From: Lobosporangium transversale
Taxonomy: Eukaryota > Mortierellomycota > Mortierellomycetes > Mortierellales > Mortierellaceae
Reading direction: 5' to 3'
DNA length: 64,000 bases
Assembly: GCF_002105155.1 (NCBI RefSeq)
Contig: NW_019029003.1
Coordinates: forward strand, 372,001 to 436,000
Shown: piece after piece, positions 1 through 11,558 of the stretch
Layout: each line of letters begins with the position of its first letter
Numbering within the stretch: position 1 is the stretch's first letter
Position numbers and translations under genes: made by a program
The notes under the pieces: model-generated
What the model saw: the letters and a program-made list of their open reading frames with translations, nothing else
Database searches by the model: none
Told to the model about the DNA's origin: nothing

Positions 1-1075
1 GCTCGCAGGAGAGCACTTTTAATAACGTGCCATACTCCATACTGGGTTCCCAAGCAAAGGTTTCCAGATCTTGATACTTTTGTTGTTGAGGCGGGAGCAC
101 CATTCCAAATAGTTTGCTTTCTGTCTTGAGTACATTCCTCAACAGTTTTCGATATCGTGGTTCAAATACCAAGAGATAGCAGGGTATCCGTGGGAAGATG
201 AGAGCATTGATAAACAGTGGGGTCACGGCCAGCGTTGGATCAACCTCTCGTTCCTCGACAGATGAATGATTTTCACTCTCAAAAGTTATTCTTGGGCGAG
301 TGGAAAGATACTGAATGAAGCGCAGAAGTGCCTTGTTGGGTGGTTGATTGTGATAGAACATATACAAAGGTAGCTTGCGTCGACAGAGTGGGCAGTCTGG
401 TTTGTGATCCAGAGAAGTGATAAGGCAGCTCTTACAAAGAGTATGACCACAATAAGTCGTGATAGGATGATCAAAGAGCAGAAAGCAAATTTGACATTCG
501 ACTTCTTGCTGAATTTTTAGACGTAGATTGTCAACAATGGTAGGAATATTGCGATAAAGGGCTGAGGATGAAGCTGAACTTGAGCTGACAACTGGCTCAG
601 TTGGAATGGACATATATGGGTCAAAAAGGCCTTCTAAAGTGGCTTCCCAGGTAGGATCGGCCTCTGTACTGCCGTAAAAGAGGTTGTCTGGTTGATGGTG
701 GGGCCGCTCGTTCTCAGAGTCTTCATGAAGGATGTTGGCAAGGGAATTGGAGTGGAGTGCCGCTGTCCGTAAGATCATTGAGAGATTCTGAAGGGTCACA
801 TCGACGGCTAGTTGGTCCGGTGTGTGTAGACAAGAGCGTGCGCAGGCATTGAAGGGACATCGGATCTGCTGCTGGAAGTCGATGGTTTCCAGAGGTGGGA
901 GACAGCCTTGGCAGACAGTAAAGCCGCAGGGCAGGGTAATAGGATTGAGCAAGAGCTCCTTACAGGTCGGGCACTGAAGTGGACGGTAGGAGCGTGTGGG
1001 AAATAGCGCAGGTGTGGAGGAGGAAAAGGGTGGGGTTCGGGAAAGGATTGTGGTTGATGAGGTGAATCGGTTCAT
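1..1075 (-). CDS. crgA: LON-domain RING-finger protein, CrgA/LONRF-like (3' end cut by window)
   Basis: An open frame of 358 codons starts at the ATG at 1075 and runs off the window start without an intron. The first RING-like motif has CPTC at residues 35-38 followed by LPCGFTVCQGC. A second, canonical RING lies near residues 193-232 (CQIC, YCGHTLCKSC, CPLC). From about residue 280 the sequence TPLFINALIFP...LLVFEPRYRKLL is the start of a LON N-terminal substrate-binding domain. Two RINGs plus LON is the layout of vertebrate LONRF proteins and of Mucor CrgA, a RING protein that represses light-induced carotenogenesis. A ubiquitin-ligase role follows from the RINGs. The C-terminus, including any prenylation motif, is outside the window, so orthology to CrgA rather than generic LONRF is an inference. 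Confidence 0.8.
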   Translation of the reverse strand, partial: MNRFTSSTTILSRTPPFSSSTPALFPTRSYRPLQCPTCKELLLNPITLPCGFTVCQGCLPPLETIDFQQQIRCPFNACARSCLHTPDQLAVDVTLQNLSMILRTAALHSNSLANILHEDSENERPHHQPDNLFYGSTEADPTWEATLEGLFDPYMSIPTEPVVSSSSASSSALYRNIPTIVDNLRLKIQQEVECQICFLLFDHPITTYCGHTLCKSCLITSLDHKPDCPLCRRKLPLYMFYHNQPPNKALLRFIQYLSTRPRITFESENHSSVEEREVDPTLAVTPLFINALIFPRIPCYLLVFEPRYRKLLRNVLKTESKLFGMVLPPQQQKYQDLETFAWEPSMEYGTLLKVLSCE

Positions 1076-1774
1076 GGTAACTGTGATGAGGGGAAAGAAT
1101 GAAGAAGGGGAAAAGAAGATGGTTGGGGCGACAACAAGGTGACAGACGAGTGAAAAGAGGGAGGGGAATGTAGAAAAAGGATGTTTGAGTGTTGCACAAT
1201 TTTTCCTGATGCCATTCCTTAAAGAGGCGCTGTTTTTGAATCCATCTAGACTGGGAGCGAAGGAAAAGATGCAAACGTGGCGAAGATGTAAATGATCACA
1301 TTGACTCTGGTGACATGACACTTCACTTGTCCTTGTCTGGTGTCTCTCTTGTCTTTATTTTTATTTTTATTTTTATTTTTTTTTCGATTTAAACATTTAA
1401 AATGACTAAAAAACATTTTTCCCATGCTCTGGAATTGAGACAGGTGTCTATCATTGGAAGCAATAAAAAGCCATGGCCAAGGTTGCCACCAATTTACCAA
1501 TTAACATACAATAGCACAATGGAACAGGGGCAAGATTCAAAGAGATGAAAAAAAAAAAGATCAATCACACGCCACTGGGCTGTGCATTTCCCGCATCAAA
1601 CAACCCTTTTTTCTACAACACCTCTTCTTTTTTTTTTTTTTTCCTTTCTCATTCTTCTTGCATTCCTTGTCTTTTGCCTTTTGCTTACAGCCCTTACTCG
1701 CATAATCTCTTAAATCTTCTTTTCGCCTCTTGCATTCTCACAAAAAAAGAAAGGAATAAAAGATTACCTTTACG
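1076..1774. promoter_or_regulatory. Divergent intergenic/promoter region
   Basis: This gap separates two genes transcribed away from each other, so it must hold both promoters. It contains a short TTTTA-type repeat near 1357-1382 and a strongly pyrimidine-rich stretch at about 1610-1740 just upstream of the plus-strand ATG, which looks like a 5' leader. I see no gene here. Confidence 0.5.
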
Positions 1775-4700
1775 ATGTACCCTCAATCAGGACATCCCTA
1801 TGGCCATCCTCAACCTGGCCACCATGCCCAACAACATCCCCAGCAACCGCCTCCACCTTATGGCTGGACTGGTTACCCTCAGGTGCCTGTTAGTTCACCT
1901 TACACCCCTCTTCCGCACCTACACCAGCCAAGCCAGCATCCACACGCACACGCGCACACAGCACAGCATCATCCATATTACCAGGCTGCTCACCGTCCGA
2001 CTTCGCCTTCACCTTCGTCAGAGCCCTCACGACCTCTCTCTGGAGGATCCTACCATCCCACGCAGTATCCACCTCATCAACCCCTCTCGCCTGCCCCTCC
2101 ATACTATGCACAGCAAGCTTCATCCTTGCCTGCGAGTCCTTCAGTCGTACTGCCTTCTTCCTCGGTTTCAATTGCTCCAACAATGCATCCAACAACACCA
2201 ACTTCGCCAGGGGCTCCTCCCATTTTTTACAAGGCAGAGATGACTGAGAGTCAAGCCCAGACCTGGAAGCAACAACGCGTCCAACAGAATATCAAGGTTG
2301 AGGTCTCTTCATCTACAACACAATCCATTAATACACCACCTTCCTCTTCATCCACTTCTTCCTCTGCGTATCGTCCTGTTCAAACATCGCAACAGCAAAC
2401 ACAACCAGAGCTGCAGCGTAAAACCCAATTGCAGGCACTGCACAATCGCCAGAGTAGTAGTTTCAATGCTGGGCCCCCTTCGCCACAGCCATCTGCCTCC
2501 TGGAGCCATTCCTCTAGTGGTGCTAGTCCAAGCTCTGCACACAGCCCCTATCCTCCCACAACACCTTTGTCGCACACAGCAGCCGCATCGATGCAACCCA
2601 TGCCTGTGGAATATCAATCTTCTCTGACGGACAACATTCCGATACCAAACTATGACCGGGATTCATCACTGACGACACTCGATCCTGCGCCTGCTGTGAC
2701 GACAGGTATCAATGCCAGAGTCTCACGGCCATATTCATCCACTCAGGACAGACCTGCAATCCAACCACTTCAGGGATACCCGTCTGCAATTGAGCACCAA
2801 TCGTCACTGACAGAGATGGACGCAACATCTCGGACTAGCTCTGGAGTCTATTCTCCTAGTCGAACGGAATCAGGACTAGGATCGGGCTCGGGACCAGGAT
2901 TTAGTGGACGGAGCTCCCAGTTCAGCTCAACTCAGTATCCGAATCGTCAGAGCCCTAACCAGTCGCCATATCCATCAGCTATCGAAAATCAGTCGTCCCT
3001 TACAGAAGTCGACAACCTTCCATTCCCAATCGAAGCCCAGTCAGCATTGACCGAGATAGACGATCGACCCTATCCAATTGAGGAGCAATCGGCCCTTACT
3101 GAGGTCGACAATCTACCTCATCCATTGAAAGAGCAATCGGCTTTGACAGAAGTCGACAATCTACCCCACCCTCTGGAATCACAGTCGGCTCTCACTGAAA
3201 TCGACAATCTGCCACATCCATTGGAAGCCCAGTCGCCCTTGACAGAGGTCGACAACCGACCGTATGTACTTTCGGGACAATCTTCATTAACAGAAGTGGA
3301 TGAGTCAATCGAGAAGCTCAGACAAACAGGGCTCACAGCCACAAAGGACGGCATTAAGCTTAAGCCAAAGACGGCGCCATCATCTGAACCAACAACGTCC
3401 ACCGCAATTACGACCGCAACTGCCGTGGCCTTCTCTACCACTAGCACAGATGTTGACGCGAACGCGGACGCGGACGTGGACGTGGACGCAGGTGCGGAAG
3501 ATAAGGACATCGACTCTGCTTCATCACCTGTCTCACCTGCAATGAAGGCGCTTACGGACGTAGCTGCGTCCTCATTCTCAATGAGCAACTGGACGATGCC
3601 ATCCGACTTTACAAACCCTATGGCCCTGAAGGAGAATGAGTCTCTTGATGATGTGAAGAACCTATTGTCGCCAACGGGTAGTCTTCATAAACGATCGCCA
3701 GCCACCATACACATCGACACTACCCTGGCAGAAGCGGGCCGTTCAACCCCTGTCCTTGAAAGAACTGAAAGTACTAGCCTAAATCCAATTACACCCACGA
3801 TAACCAACGGCTTTCCTGTTCCGGAATCACCAATACCGAAATCTCTATTATCATCTGGTTCGCTTACAAGAAAGGCTAAAAGCCCTGTTAGTGGAACTCC
3901 TCCGATCCCAGCACCCAAACCTGCAGCGCTTACAGCCGCAAAAGCTAGCCACCCACAAGCAGGTTCTTCAGGCTCGAAGCCCACGATTTCGGAAGAGGTT
4001 TATATTCCCTTTCCGACGGAAAGGGTTGATCTCATTCCTGTGCAGGATGCCCCTCTTCTGCAAGAAGAAAACGAGGGTGATGAGGATGAGAATGATGATG
4101 ATGAGGAGGAGGAGGAGGATGATCTTGATCATGTGGATGATGGTGTAAGTGCCTTTATCCGAGAACTACAGTCAAGCATGCCTTTGTCACGATCAGGATC
4201 CGGTAGCAGATCGGTTTTAGATCCACTCATAAATGAAGACCTTGGTGCTATCAGACGATCTGACAGCAGCAGTAGTCAGACCAGCCAGCAAAAAGGTGTA
4301 GACTTTGGAGCTGAAGTGCCAAAACAGCCCACTGTGGAGCCTCAGCAGGCAGTAACAGCCATGACAGCTAGCGAAGAAGGACAAGATAACTTTCAATATG
4401 AGGATGACTTGCAACAGCTGGAGGCAACGCAGTTTGAATGGACCTTTACAGAATCAGAGCAAGCTACCTACGAGCGTATCTTTGGACTTTGGGAGCGTCC
4501 AGCAGAGGAGTGTGTATCATGTGAGTATAACATCTACATTTTATAATCAAATTTTGTTTAATGGTATTCAGGATTCTGGTAATCTGTAAACTATACAACG
4601 TTCTGATACGCTTTTTTTTTTTTTTTTTTTTTTAGCCGATATTGCTGGGAAGGTCTTCATGACACTTGGACTCCCGAATAGCGATCTCTACAAAATATGG

Positions 4701-5840
4701 TGAGTCTCTGATTTAGAATACACAGATGTGCATAAACTGTTTATTACTATTATTATTACTATTATTCCTTTGAGAGGATTCTCATTACGTGCATTAAAAA
4801 TATACAATACTCGGATGCGTATAGGCAACTGTTAAACCCGGAAGAAAAACCGGCGTTGACACGAACGGAGTTTATCGCGGGTCTTCATCTTGTGAACTGT
4901 AAGGCCATTGGTTATGAGTTACCGACGGAACTCCCAGACGAACTCATGCTCTCGGCAGCAGCAGTTGGTCGAGTTAGTCTGCCGCCCCGTCCTATCCAAG
5001 GCCCATCTACCCTACTCTCAAACGGCTCTGAACCCACATTTTCGGCAGTTACAACAGCGGCAGCAAAGGAGTCATCTTCCTTCATGTTACCCCTTCCAGT
5101 GCCTATGGTTCAGGAACAGAGCACAATCGCAAGTTCCCCGGGTAATTCTGATTTTATGAACATGTACAACCCACTTTTGGGTACTTTTAATTCACCTCCG
5201 GGCGCCTTCAACCCATCTGAGCTCAGCCAAGGACAACAAAAGCCTGACGAGTCAGATATCTATGTTGCATATCCATATCAACCACCACAACCACCTTTCC
5301 CACATCAGGATTATCAGGAGTTGCACCAGCACCAGCAATATGACTCTGTCCCTCAACCGGGTCATGTCTCATTTGAGTATCAGTATCAGCCAAGTCTACA
5401 TCAATACTCTTATGAAGATGCAATGCCAGCAGCTCCACATCCCAAACCACACCCACCTGTTGCTCCTGAAACACCTGTGACACCCTCGAAACCAGGTCCA
5501 CACGCGCTGCATGATCTGCCCGCAGATGCTCCTGTGTTTTTGTCGATGGAAGATGAGCTGCTTTTGCGAAATAGTGGTCATGATCGTCCTAGGTCTGCAG
5601 CACCCGATGTTATACAGCCGTCAAGCTCATCGTTCCAAGCAAGCCCATCATCTTCCTCACAGCCACCCACGGCCACACAACCATCAGCTGGAGCTATTAT
5701 CAAGAACCGGCATTCTGTGGACAATCCAGATTTGTATCTCTCACCCCCGGATGCTTGGGATCATGATGATGCGCCGCCAGAGTTGGATGTCGAGGGTAGC
5801 TATATCAAGTATCGATGTAAGTTATAAGGGGAGGTTGTAG

Positions 5841-5878
<38 letters not shown>

Positions 5879-6795
5879 CATCATTTTACTTACATTTTTT
5901 AAACACACACATGCGCACATGTCCACAAAACTTTTTTTAATAGCCGATTTCAAGAACGACATGACAGTGTCAGCTTCTGTCACAGCCAACCATCCGATCA
6001 ATCCCCAGTGCGGTTTGTTTTACTTTGAAATCACGATTGACGCCTACAAGGAGGTTAAAGGCAGTACTATGAGTGTGGGCATTGCCAGCAAAGCATTGCG
6101 GAAGAATTGTCAAGTTGGCTGGGACTTGAACTCTTGGGGTTACCATAGTGATGATGGATACCTGTACTTTGGAAATGGTAAACAATCCATCAAGTACGCA
6201 TACGAATACAAGGAGAATGATGTCGTGGGTTGTGGTATCAATTTTGTGGACCGTGCAGTGTTCTTTACGTTGAATGGAGATATGTTGGGGGTGGCCTTCC
6301 GGTTCATCAAGGACACAATCCCTCTGTACCCAGCCATCGGCCTGTCCCATGCTGGCACAGAAATCAATGCCAACTTTGGAGACCAGACATTCTTGTTTAA
6401 CATTGTGGACTACAAGAAGGTAAGGAAAAGACGTGTTCTTTTTTTTTTTTTTTTATAAATATATAGCTTGCTTGCTGATCAAAAAATTTATATCCTTTAA
6501 ACTTTTTTTTTTTTTTTTTTTTTTTCCACAGAGAATCATGTCCAAACCTGTTCAAGCTCCACAACTGATTACATGGAATAACGGTGTCAGGAATGACAAG
6601 ATCTTCAAAGTCTTATCAGACGGTCTCTCTGTCATTGCCCATGATCTTTCAATGGGGATGAAAGGGAGGTCATCTTCTGCTGCTTGTTCTGGATGTATTC
6701 GTGGGCCAAAGGTCTCACCTCGCGATAAGGATGTCTTTTATTTCGAGGTTACTATTCTCTACATGCCACCAACCAATCTCGGGTAGGTATATGTT

Positions 6796-6827
<32 letters not shown>

Positions 6828-7422
6828 GTCTCGCATTGTTATTATTGTTATTAATTTTATGCGACGTATATATACATATTACTCACGACTCCGATTACTA
6901 CATTACTACCACTGCTTTTTTAGAACGATTGTGGTTGGCATCTGTGGCAAGGATCAGAGCATGACTGAGACCTTGGGCTGGAAGGAGAATTCGTATGGTT
7001 ATTCAAGTGATGAAAACTTTTTATCACTCTCCAACAACCGGCCTAGCCTAAATGCACGTTCACAGTCTGGGAAGATGAAGGCACGTGCCCGTGGTCAACC
7101 TTTTAAAGCAGGATCCATTGTTGGATGTGGTGTTGATTTTGCGTCCCGGGAGATTTTCTTTACACTTAATGGTGAATGCCTAGGTCAGGCGTTCTATGGA
7201 GTGGATGTGTTGGATTGTTACCCATGTGTGTCTGTTGTGGAGGAAGGTGGGGGAGTGGGAGGACCTCTGTCACAGACACATTACCTCAACAGAGAGCAAT
7301 CTACTTTAAGTCAGTTCTCATCATCGAACAACAACACGATCGGATTTGAATTCAAGGCCAACTTTGGACAATACCCATTCGTCTTTGATCTTCCAGAATT
7401 TGAAGCATCAGAGGGACAATAA
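1775..7422 (+). CDS. Large EH-domain protein with two C-terminal SPRY domains
   Basis: Six exons join in phase: 1775-4520, 4636-4699, 4825-5816, 5944-6419, 6532-6782 and 6924-7422, giving 1675 residues. The first 880 or so residues are disordered, rich in Pro/Ser/Gln, with a 16-residue tandem repeat and an acidic run near residue 770. An EH domain spans exons 1-3: FTESEQATYERIFGLW, then KVFMTLGLPNSDLYKIW, then LTRTEFIAGLHLV and GYELPTELPDEL. EH domains bind NPF peptides in endocytic adaptors. After a Pro/Gln-rich linker come two SPRY domains, one in exon 4 (YFEITIDAY, VGWDLNSWGYHSDDG, FFTLNGDMLG) and one across exons 5-6 (FYFEVTILY, GWKENSYGYSSD, FFTLNGECLG). A role as endocytic or ubiquitin-ligase scaffold is inferred. 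The gene itself is near certain; I do not recognise a named orthologue. Confidence 0.85.
2990..3301 (+). repeat. 48-bp (16-residue) tandem coding repeat
   Basis: About six and a half copies of a 48-bp unit begin at 2990, 3038, 3086, 3134, 3182, 3230 and 3278. Each encodes roughly QS(A/S)LTE(V/I)DNLPHPLE. More diverged single copies (HQSSLTEMD, YQSSLTDN) lie upstream in the same exon. Codons vary while the peptide is kept, suggesting selection on the protein. Confidence 0.9.
5841..5879. repeat. (ATT)n microsatellite in an intron
   Basis: An uninterrupted ATT trinucleotide run lies in intron 3 (5817-5943) of the EH/SPRY gene. It has no coding effect. Confidence 0.9.
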
Positions 7423-7945
7423 TGACTAATAAATGATAATAATCATATATAATAATCATTATAAAAAAATAAAAATAAAATAAAAAAAAGCTCTTCAATT
7501 AGAGTCTACAATAAACAGCATTAACGAAGGAGGAAAAAAAAAAAAAAAAAAAAAAAAAGGTACCAAACAAATTACACATTTTTTGAAAGAACACTAGTGG
7601 GATGCATTAAAAAAAAACAAGGAGACAATGAAATGATTGTTAGATTGTTATATGCATAGAATCGCTGTCAGTGCGTCAATGATGGATATACTACACAAAC
7701 ACGTTGTTTTTGCACGCGAAGGAATAGTGCGGGAAAAAAATAAAAATAAAAATAAAAAATAAAAAATAAAGCTTCGAAAGACGGGAAAAAGCTCTCTGTG
7801 CATATTCATTAGTGTTGTCATGATGATAGTCTAATATGCAATTACGAGTAAAAATTTATTCTTTTTGGCTCTTAAGACGCGTTTATCAATATTAGCCAGT
7901 AAAGAGATAATTAGAGTTGGGAAAAAGTTCGTAGGAAGAGAAGGG

Positions 7946-7948
<3 letters not shown>

Positions 7949-7988
<40 letters not shown>
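7949..7988. repeat. (AG)n microsatellite
   Basis: A perfect AG dinucleotide run of about 20 units lies in the intergenic region. Confidence 0.95.
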
Positions 7989-7990
<2 letters not shown>

Positions 7991-8864
7991 AACTTTAGTT
8001 CGTTTTCCATCAAAAAAAAAAAAAAAAAAAACCCCCAAGTTTTGGACAGCAATGCAATGATGAGAGTTCATTGATATGTAAAAAAAGATTGGTGATCAAT
8101 TGGATTGGTATGTTGATGTTAATGCATATTGTCCATCCTCTCTGTCTGTTCTCTTCTTACAACAGACCATCTGCTGCACAGCTATGACGGAAATAAAAAT
8201 TGGAACAAGGGACAAGGCATGAGGGCAGAGATGGAACATTAATTAAAGAACTTGCTTCTTTTTTTTTTTTTTTTTTTTTTTTTTCTTTTTTACATGTATA
8301 TTTTTTATTATTTTTAAGATAATTAAAGAACTTGCTTTGGTTTTTTGACGTAAAATTGAACAAGTGGAAAGGAGCCCGTTTAGATGTGCTATATCGTTAT
8401 ATCGCTGTATCGTTGTATCTTATAAATATCGTGATATTTTCATGCAAGTGAGTAGAGTGATGAAAGTAATGATGATGATGATGATCTTTCTATTTATTTA
8501 ATGATCTTTTTTATTATCACTACTAGAACCCAGTAGGAAACGAGATCGGCTCCCATAATCCCATTACAACCTGTTTTTTTTTTTTTTTTTTTTTTTTTTT
8601 TAGTTTGTTAGTTAATGATACACATGATATATATGTATGTATAATGCTGTTGAGGCTGACAAACAAGGAGAAAGTAGTTTGATGAAGACACACCCGGTTA
8701 TTAGGAATAAGATAATCAGGGCAGGGGATAATGGAATAAATCATTTAATGCAAGGGCTTTTTATTTTTATTTTTTATACATACTGTTCCTTTGGATAATC
8801 CTTTGTTACACAGATGCTAAACTATCGCTGACAATGATGACACCAAGATATGATGTTTATATTT

Positions 8865-8898
<34 letters not shown>

Positions 8899-9490
8899 AA
8901 ATGCAGGAGACAGAGAACATGTATTGTAGTTGAACATTGTCAATTTGATCTCACATGGTTTTTTTTTTTGATATCTCCGAGGTGGCCATGTTAGGTCCAG
9001 AGAAACATTTTCAGCCTGTTTGTTCATGACTTGTTTGACTGATATGGTAGATGTGGTAAAAGTGTATGTGTGCAGTACGGATGAGACATTTAAAAGAAGT
9101 GACGAAAATCAAATATAATATCTGCATCTTGTCCATTTGCTTTCTTGCTTTGGGCGGTACTTTATACAAATGTACTATTCTCAAGAAAGAAATCGATGGG
9201 GTCTCGGTAAGGGATGCGATTGAAGGGTAAATCAAAGAAGAAAAAAAAAGAAGCCATGGTACCGTAGACTATTCTAACTAGCAGGTGATGACTTTTTAGT
9301 CTGTTTCCCATGGTCCTTCTTCTTGGTCAAAAAGGAGATTATTCGGATACGGACCTTTTTTTATTTTTTACGCCAACTTTTTTTGTTCGTAGTTGAACTG
9401 TAGTAGCGCGATTATGAAGCAATCGTTCATTTATTTATTTTTTTTTTAATGGCGCTATGCAATAAAGGCTATTTTGTCAGTAAAAGAAAG

Positions 9491-9522
<32 letters not shown>

Positions 9523-10401
9523 TGATGCAGCTGCGTTGGAGAGGGTACCAGAGACTATCACCCCACGATAGTGGGATAGTATAGAATTGTAGATAATCGT
9601 ATTTACAAAGATGAAGAAAGTAAGCAAAGCTCGAGCGCAACGTCATAGTTGTTTGGAGCTTGTTTTTCCTGTTCCTTGTTTAAGGTCTGGTGTTCCAAGC
9701 TTTGCTCAAGTCGAAAAAGCCATTTTGTTCCTTTGCGGCGTCCTGACCATAAAAAAACAAAAACGCACTCTCGAAAAAAAAAAAAGTTTGTGCTTGGGGT
9801 CGCTTGGGGTCACGAAAGCAAGAGATTCCAAGGACCCAAAAAAAGAAAAAGTAATGACGCGGGTGTCACTCTTTATTTTTTGATGATGTCATAATGCTTC
9901 ATTGAATGATACAAAAAAAGAAGAGAATTTTGTATCACCATTATTCAATTGAATTGATTAAGCATCCAAGACAAACAAGATTCATTAGCATTTTGCATAT
10001 TTGCATTTGCATATTTGCATATGGAATACAGTACTGAACTACAAACAACTTTGTAGATCGCTCATTGTGGAGAGGGGTATTGTTGGTATAACATGACTGC
10101 AAAGCTGATATAGTTCTGTACAAGTTAGTTTTACTAGACACAACGGTCCAGTTGATGACGCAGAGTATACAGATTATAGCGGCGCCAACCCTTTAATTTT
10201 TTTTTTTTTTTTTTTTTTTTTTCCAAAAAGAAAAACAAAGTTGTCACGAACTAGTTAGGTCGAGATGAAATGCCGATCTAGTGATTCTAGTCGTGCGCAG
10301 ATTAGGCGTGAGAGAATGTATACAGTTCCATCAGATCGCAACTGTATCTTGGTCGTTGTATATTGGCTTCATTTAATAGGATAAAAGGTATGATGAAAAA
10401 C

Positions 10402-10437
<36 letters not shown>

Positions 10438-11189
10438 TCATGTCGTTGTCATGATTGATCCCTTTGGGTTAAAACTTCATTTCTCCTTTAAAAAAAAAAT
10501 CACTCGAGGTCTTTTGAGCACGCTAAATTGGTCTGGTCTAGTCCGGTTTCGTATTATCTTATTTAGAACAAAAAATAATAGTAATAATAATAACAATAAT
10601 AATAATAAATAAATAAAAAGTAGGAAATGGCTCTGGTCTTCATTCAAGCTGTGCTTAATATACACCAGTCCTTCATTTCAGTAAAGTCTTGATCAGAGAG
10701 AAAGAGGATTGTCCGATGAGGAGCGAATTCATCAAGGATCCTTTTGATCATTTCGACTAAAAAGCCTTTTTTGGTGTGACCTGTTTTTTCTATTTTTTTG
10801 TTTGGAATGGATAATTTATATACATATATATAAAATTCAATTCATTTCGCAAGTAGAAAAGGTATATATATATATATATATAATACATATATAACAGACT
10901 TGTTTTTAACCTATTCAATTCGGTCAATCACCATTCAATCATCTTAGCGTCTTTAATATAAACATTGATATTATTAATATACATATATATATAATATAAT
11001 ATAAATGGATAAAATGAGTATTAAATATACATATATGAATTACTGTTACGGTATATATTTTATATACATACAGTAGATAGATGTATTTTGTATCCTGCAT
11101 TTATATTTAGTTTCAATTGCATCCATTGGCAGGACAGAACCCAGCCCAGCCGTTTTTTTCTTTTCATTATTATTTGCCACCAGCCACAC

Positions 11190-11223
<34 letters not shown>

Positions 11224-11359
11224 CTTCTTCTTTGTTTGCTATTGTTGTTTGTCTGTAAGAGTCGTTTGTAAGAGTCGTTTGTCGTTCATTGCTGCTATTC
11301 TATAGACATGCACACTCTAAAGAAATACCAACTCTTACTCTCTCTCTCTCTCTCTCTCT

Positions 11360-11453
11360 CTTTTTCTTTTTCTTTTTCTTTTTCTTTTTCTTTTTCTTTT
11401 TCTTTTTCTTTTTCTTTTTCTTTTTCTTTTTCTTTTTCTTTTTCTTTTTCTTT
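11360..11453. repeat. (CTTTTT)n hexanucleotide array
   Basis: About 15-16 nearly perfect copies of CTTTTT follow directly on a (CT)n run at about 11337-11360. It is non-coding. Confidence 0.95.
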
Positions 11454-11501
11454 ATTCTTTTTCGATTCAGTCTTGATTTTTTAAATAGAAATATTTATAT
11501 C

Positions 11502-11558
11502 TAAATAAATGCTGAATAAATGCTGAATAAATGCTGAATAAATGCTGAATAATTACTG
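11502..11558. repeat. 11-bp tandem repeat (AATAAATGCTG)
   Basis: About five tandem copies of AATAAATGCTG end in a diverged copy (AATTACTGAAT). The unit contains the polyadenylation hexamer AATAAA on the plus strand. Confidence 0.9.

Noticed and set aside
1890-3588. Long antisense and alternate-frame ORFs over the EH/SPRY first exon
   Set aside because: They overlap a secure coding exon, are repeat-driven, and show no recognisable domain.
9611-9894. Two overlapping basic ORFs of 80-90 codons
   Set aside because: Lysine-rich because of A runs, mutually overlapping in different frames, with no domain or signal peptide.
11289-11504. Poly-Phe ORF
   Set aside because: Produced entirely by the (CTTTTT)n array.
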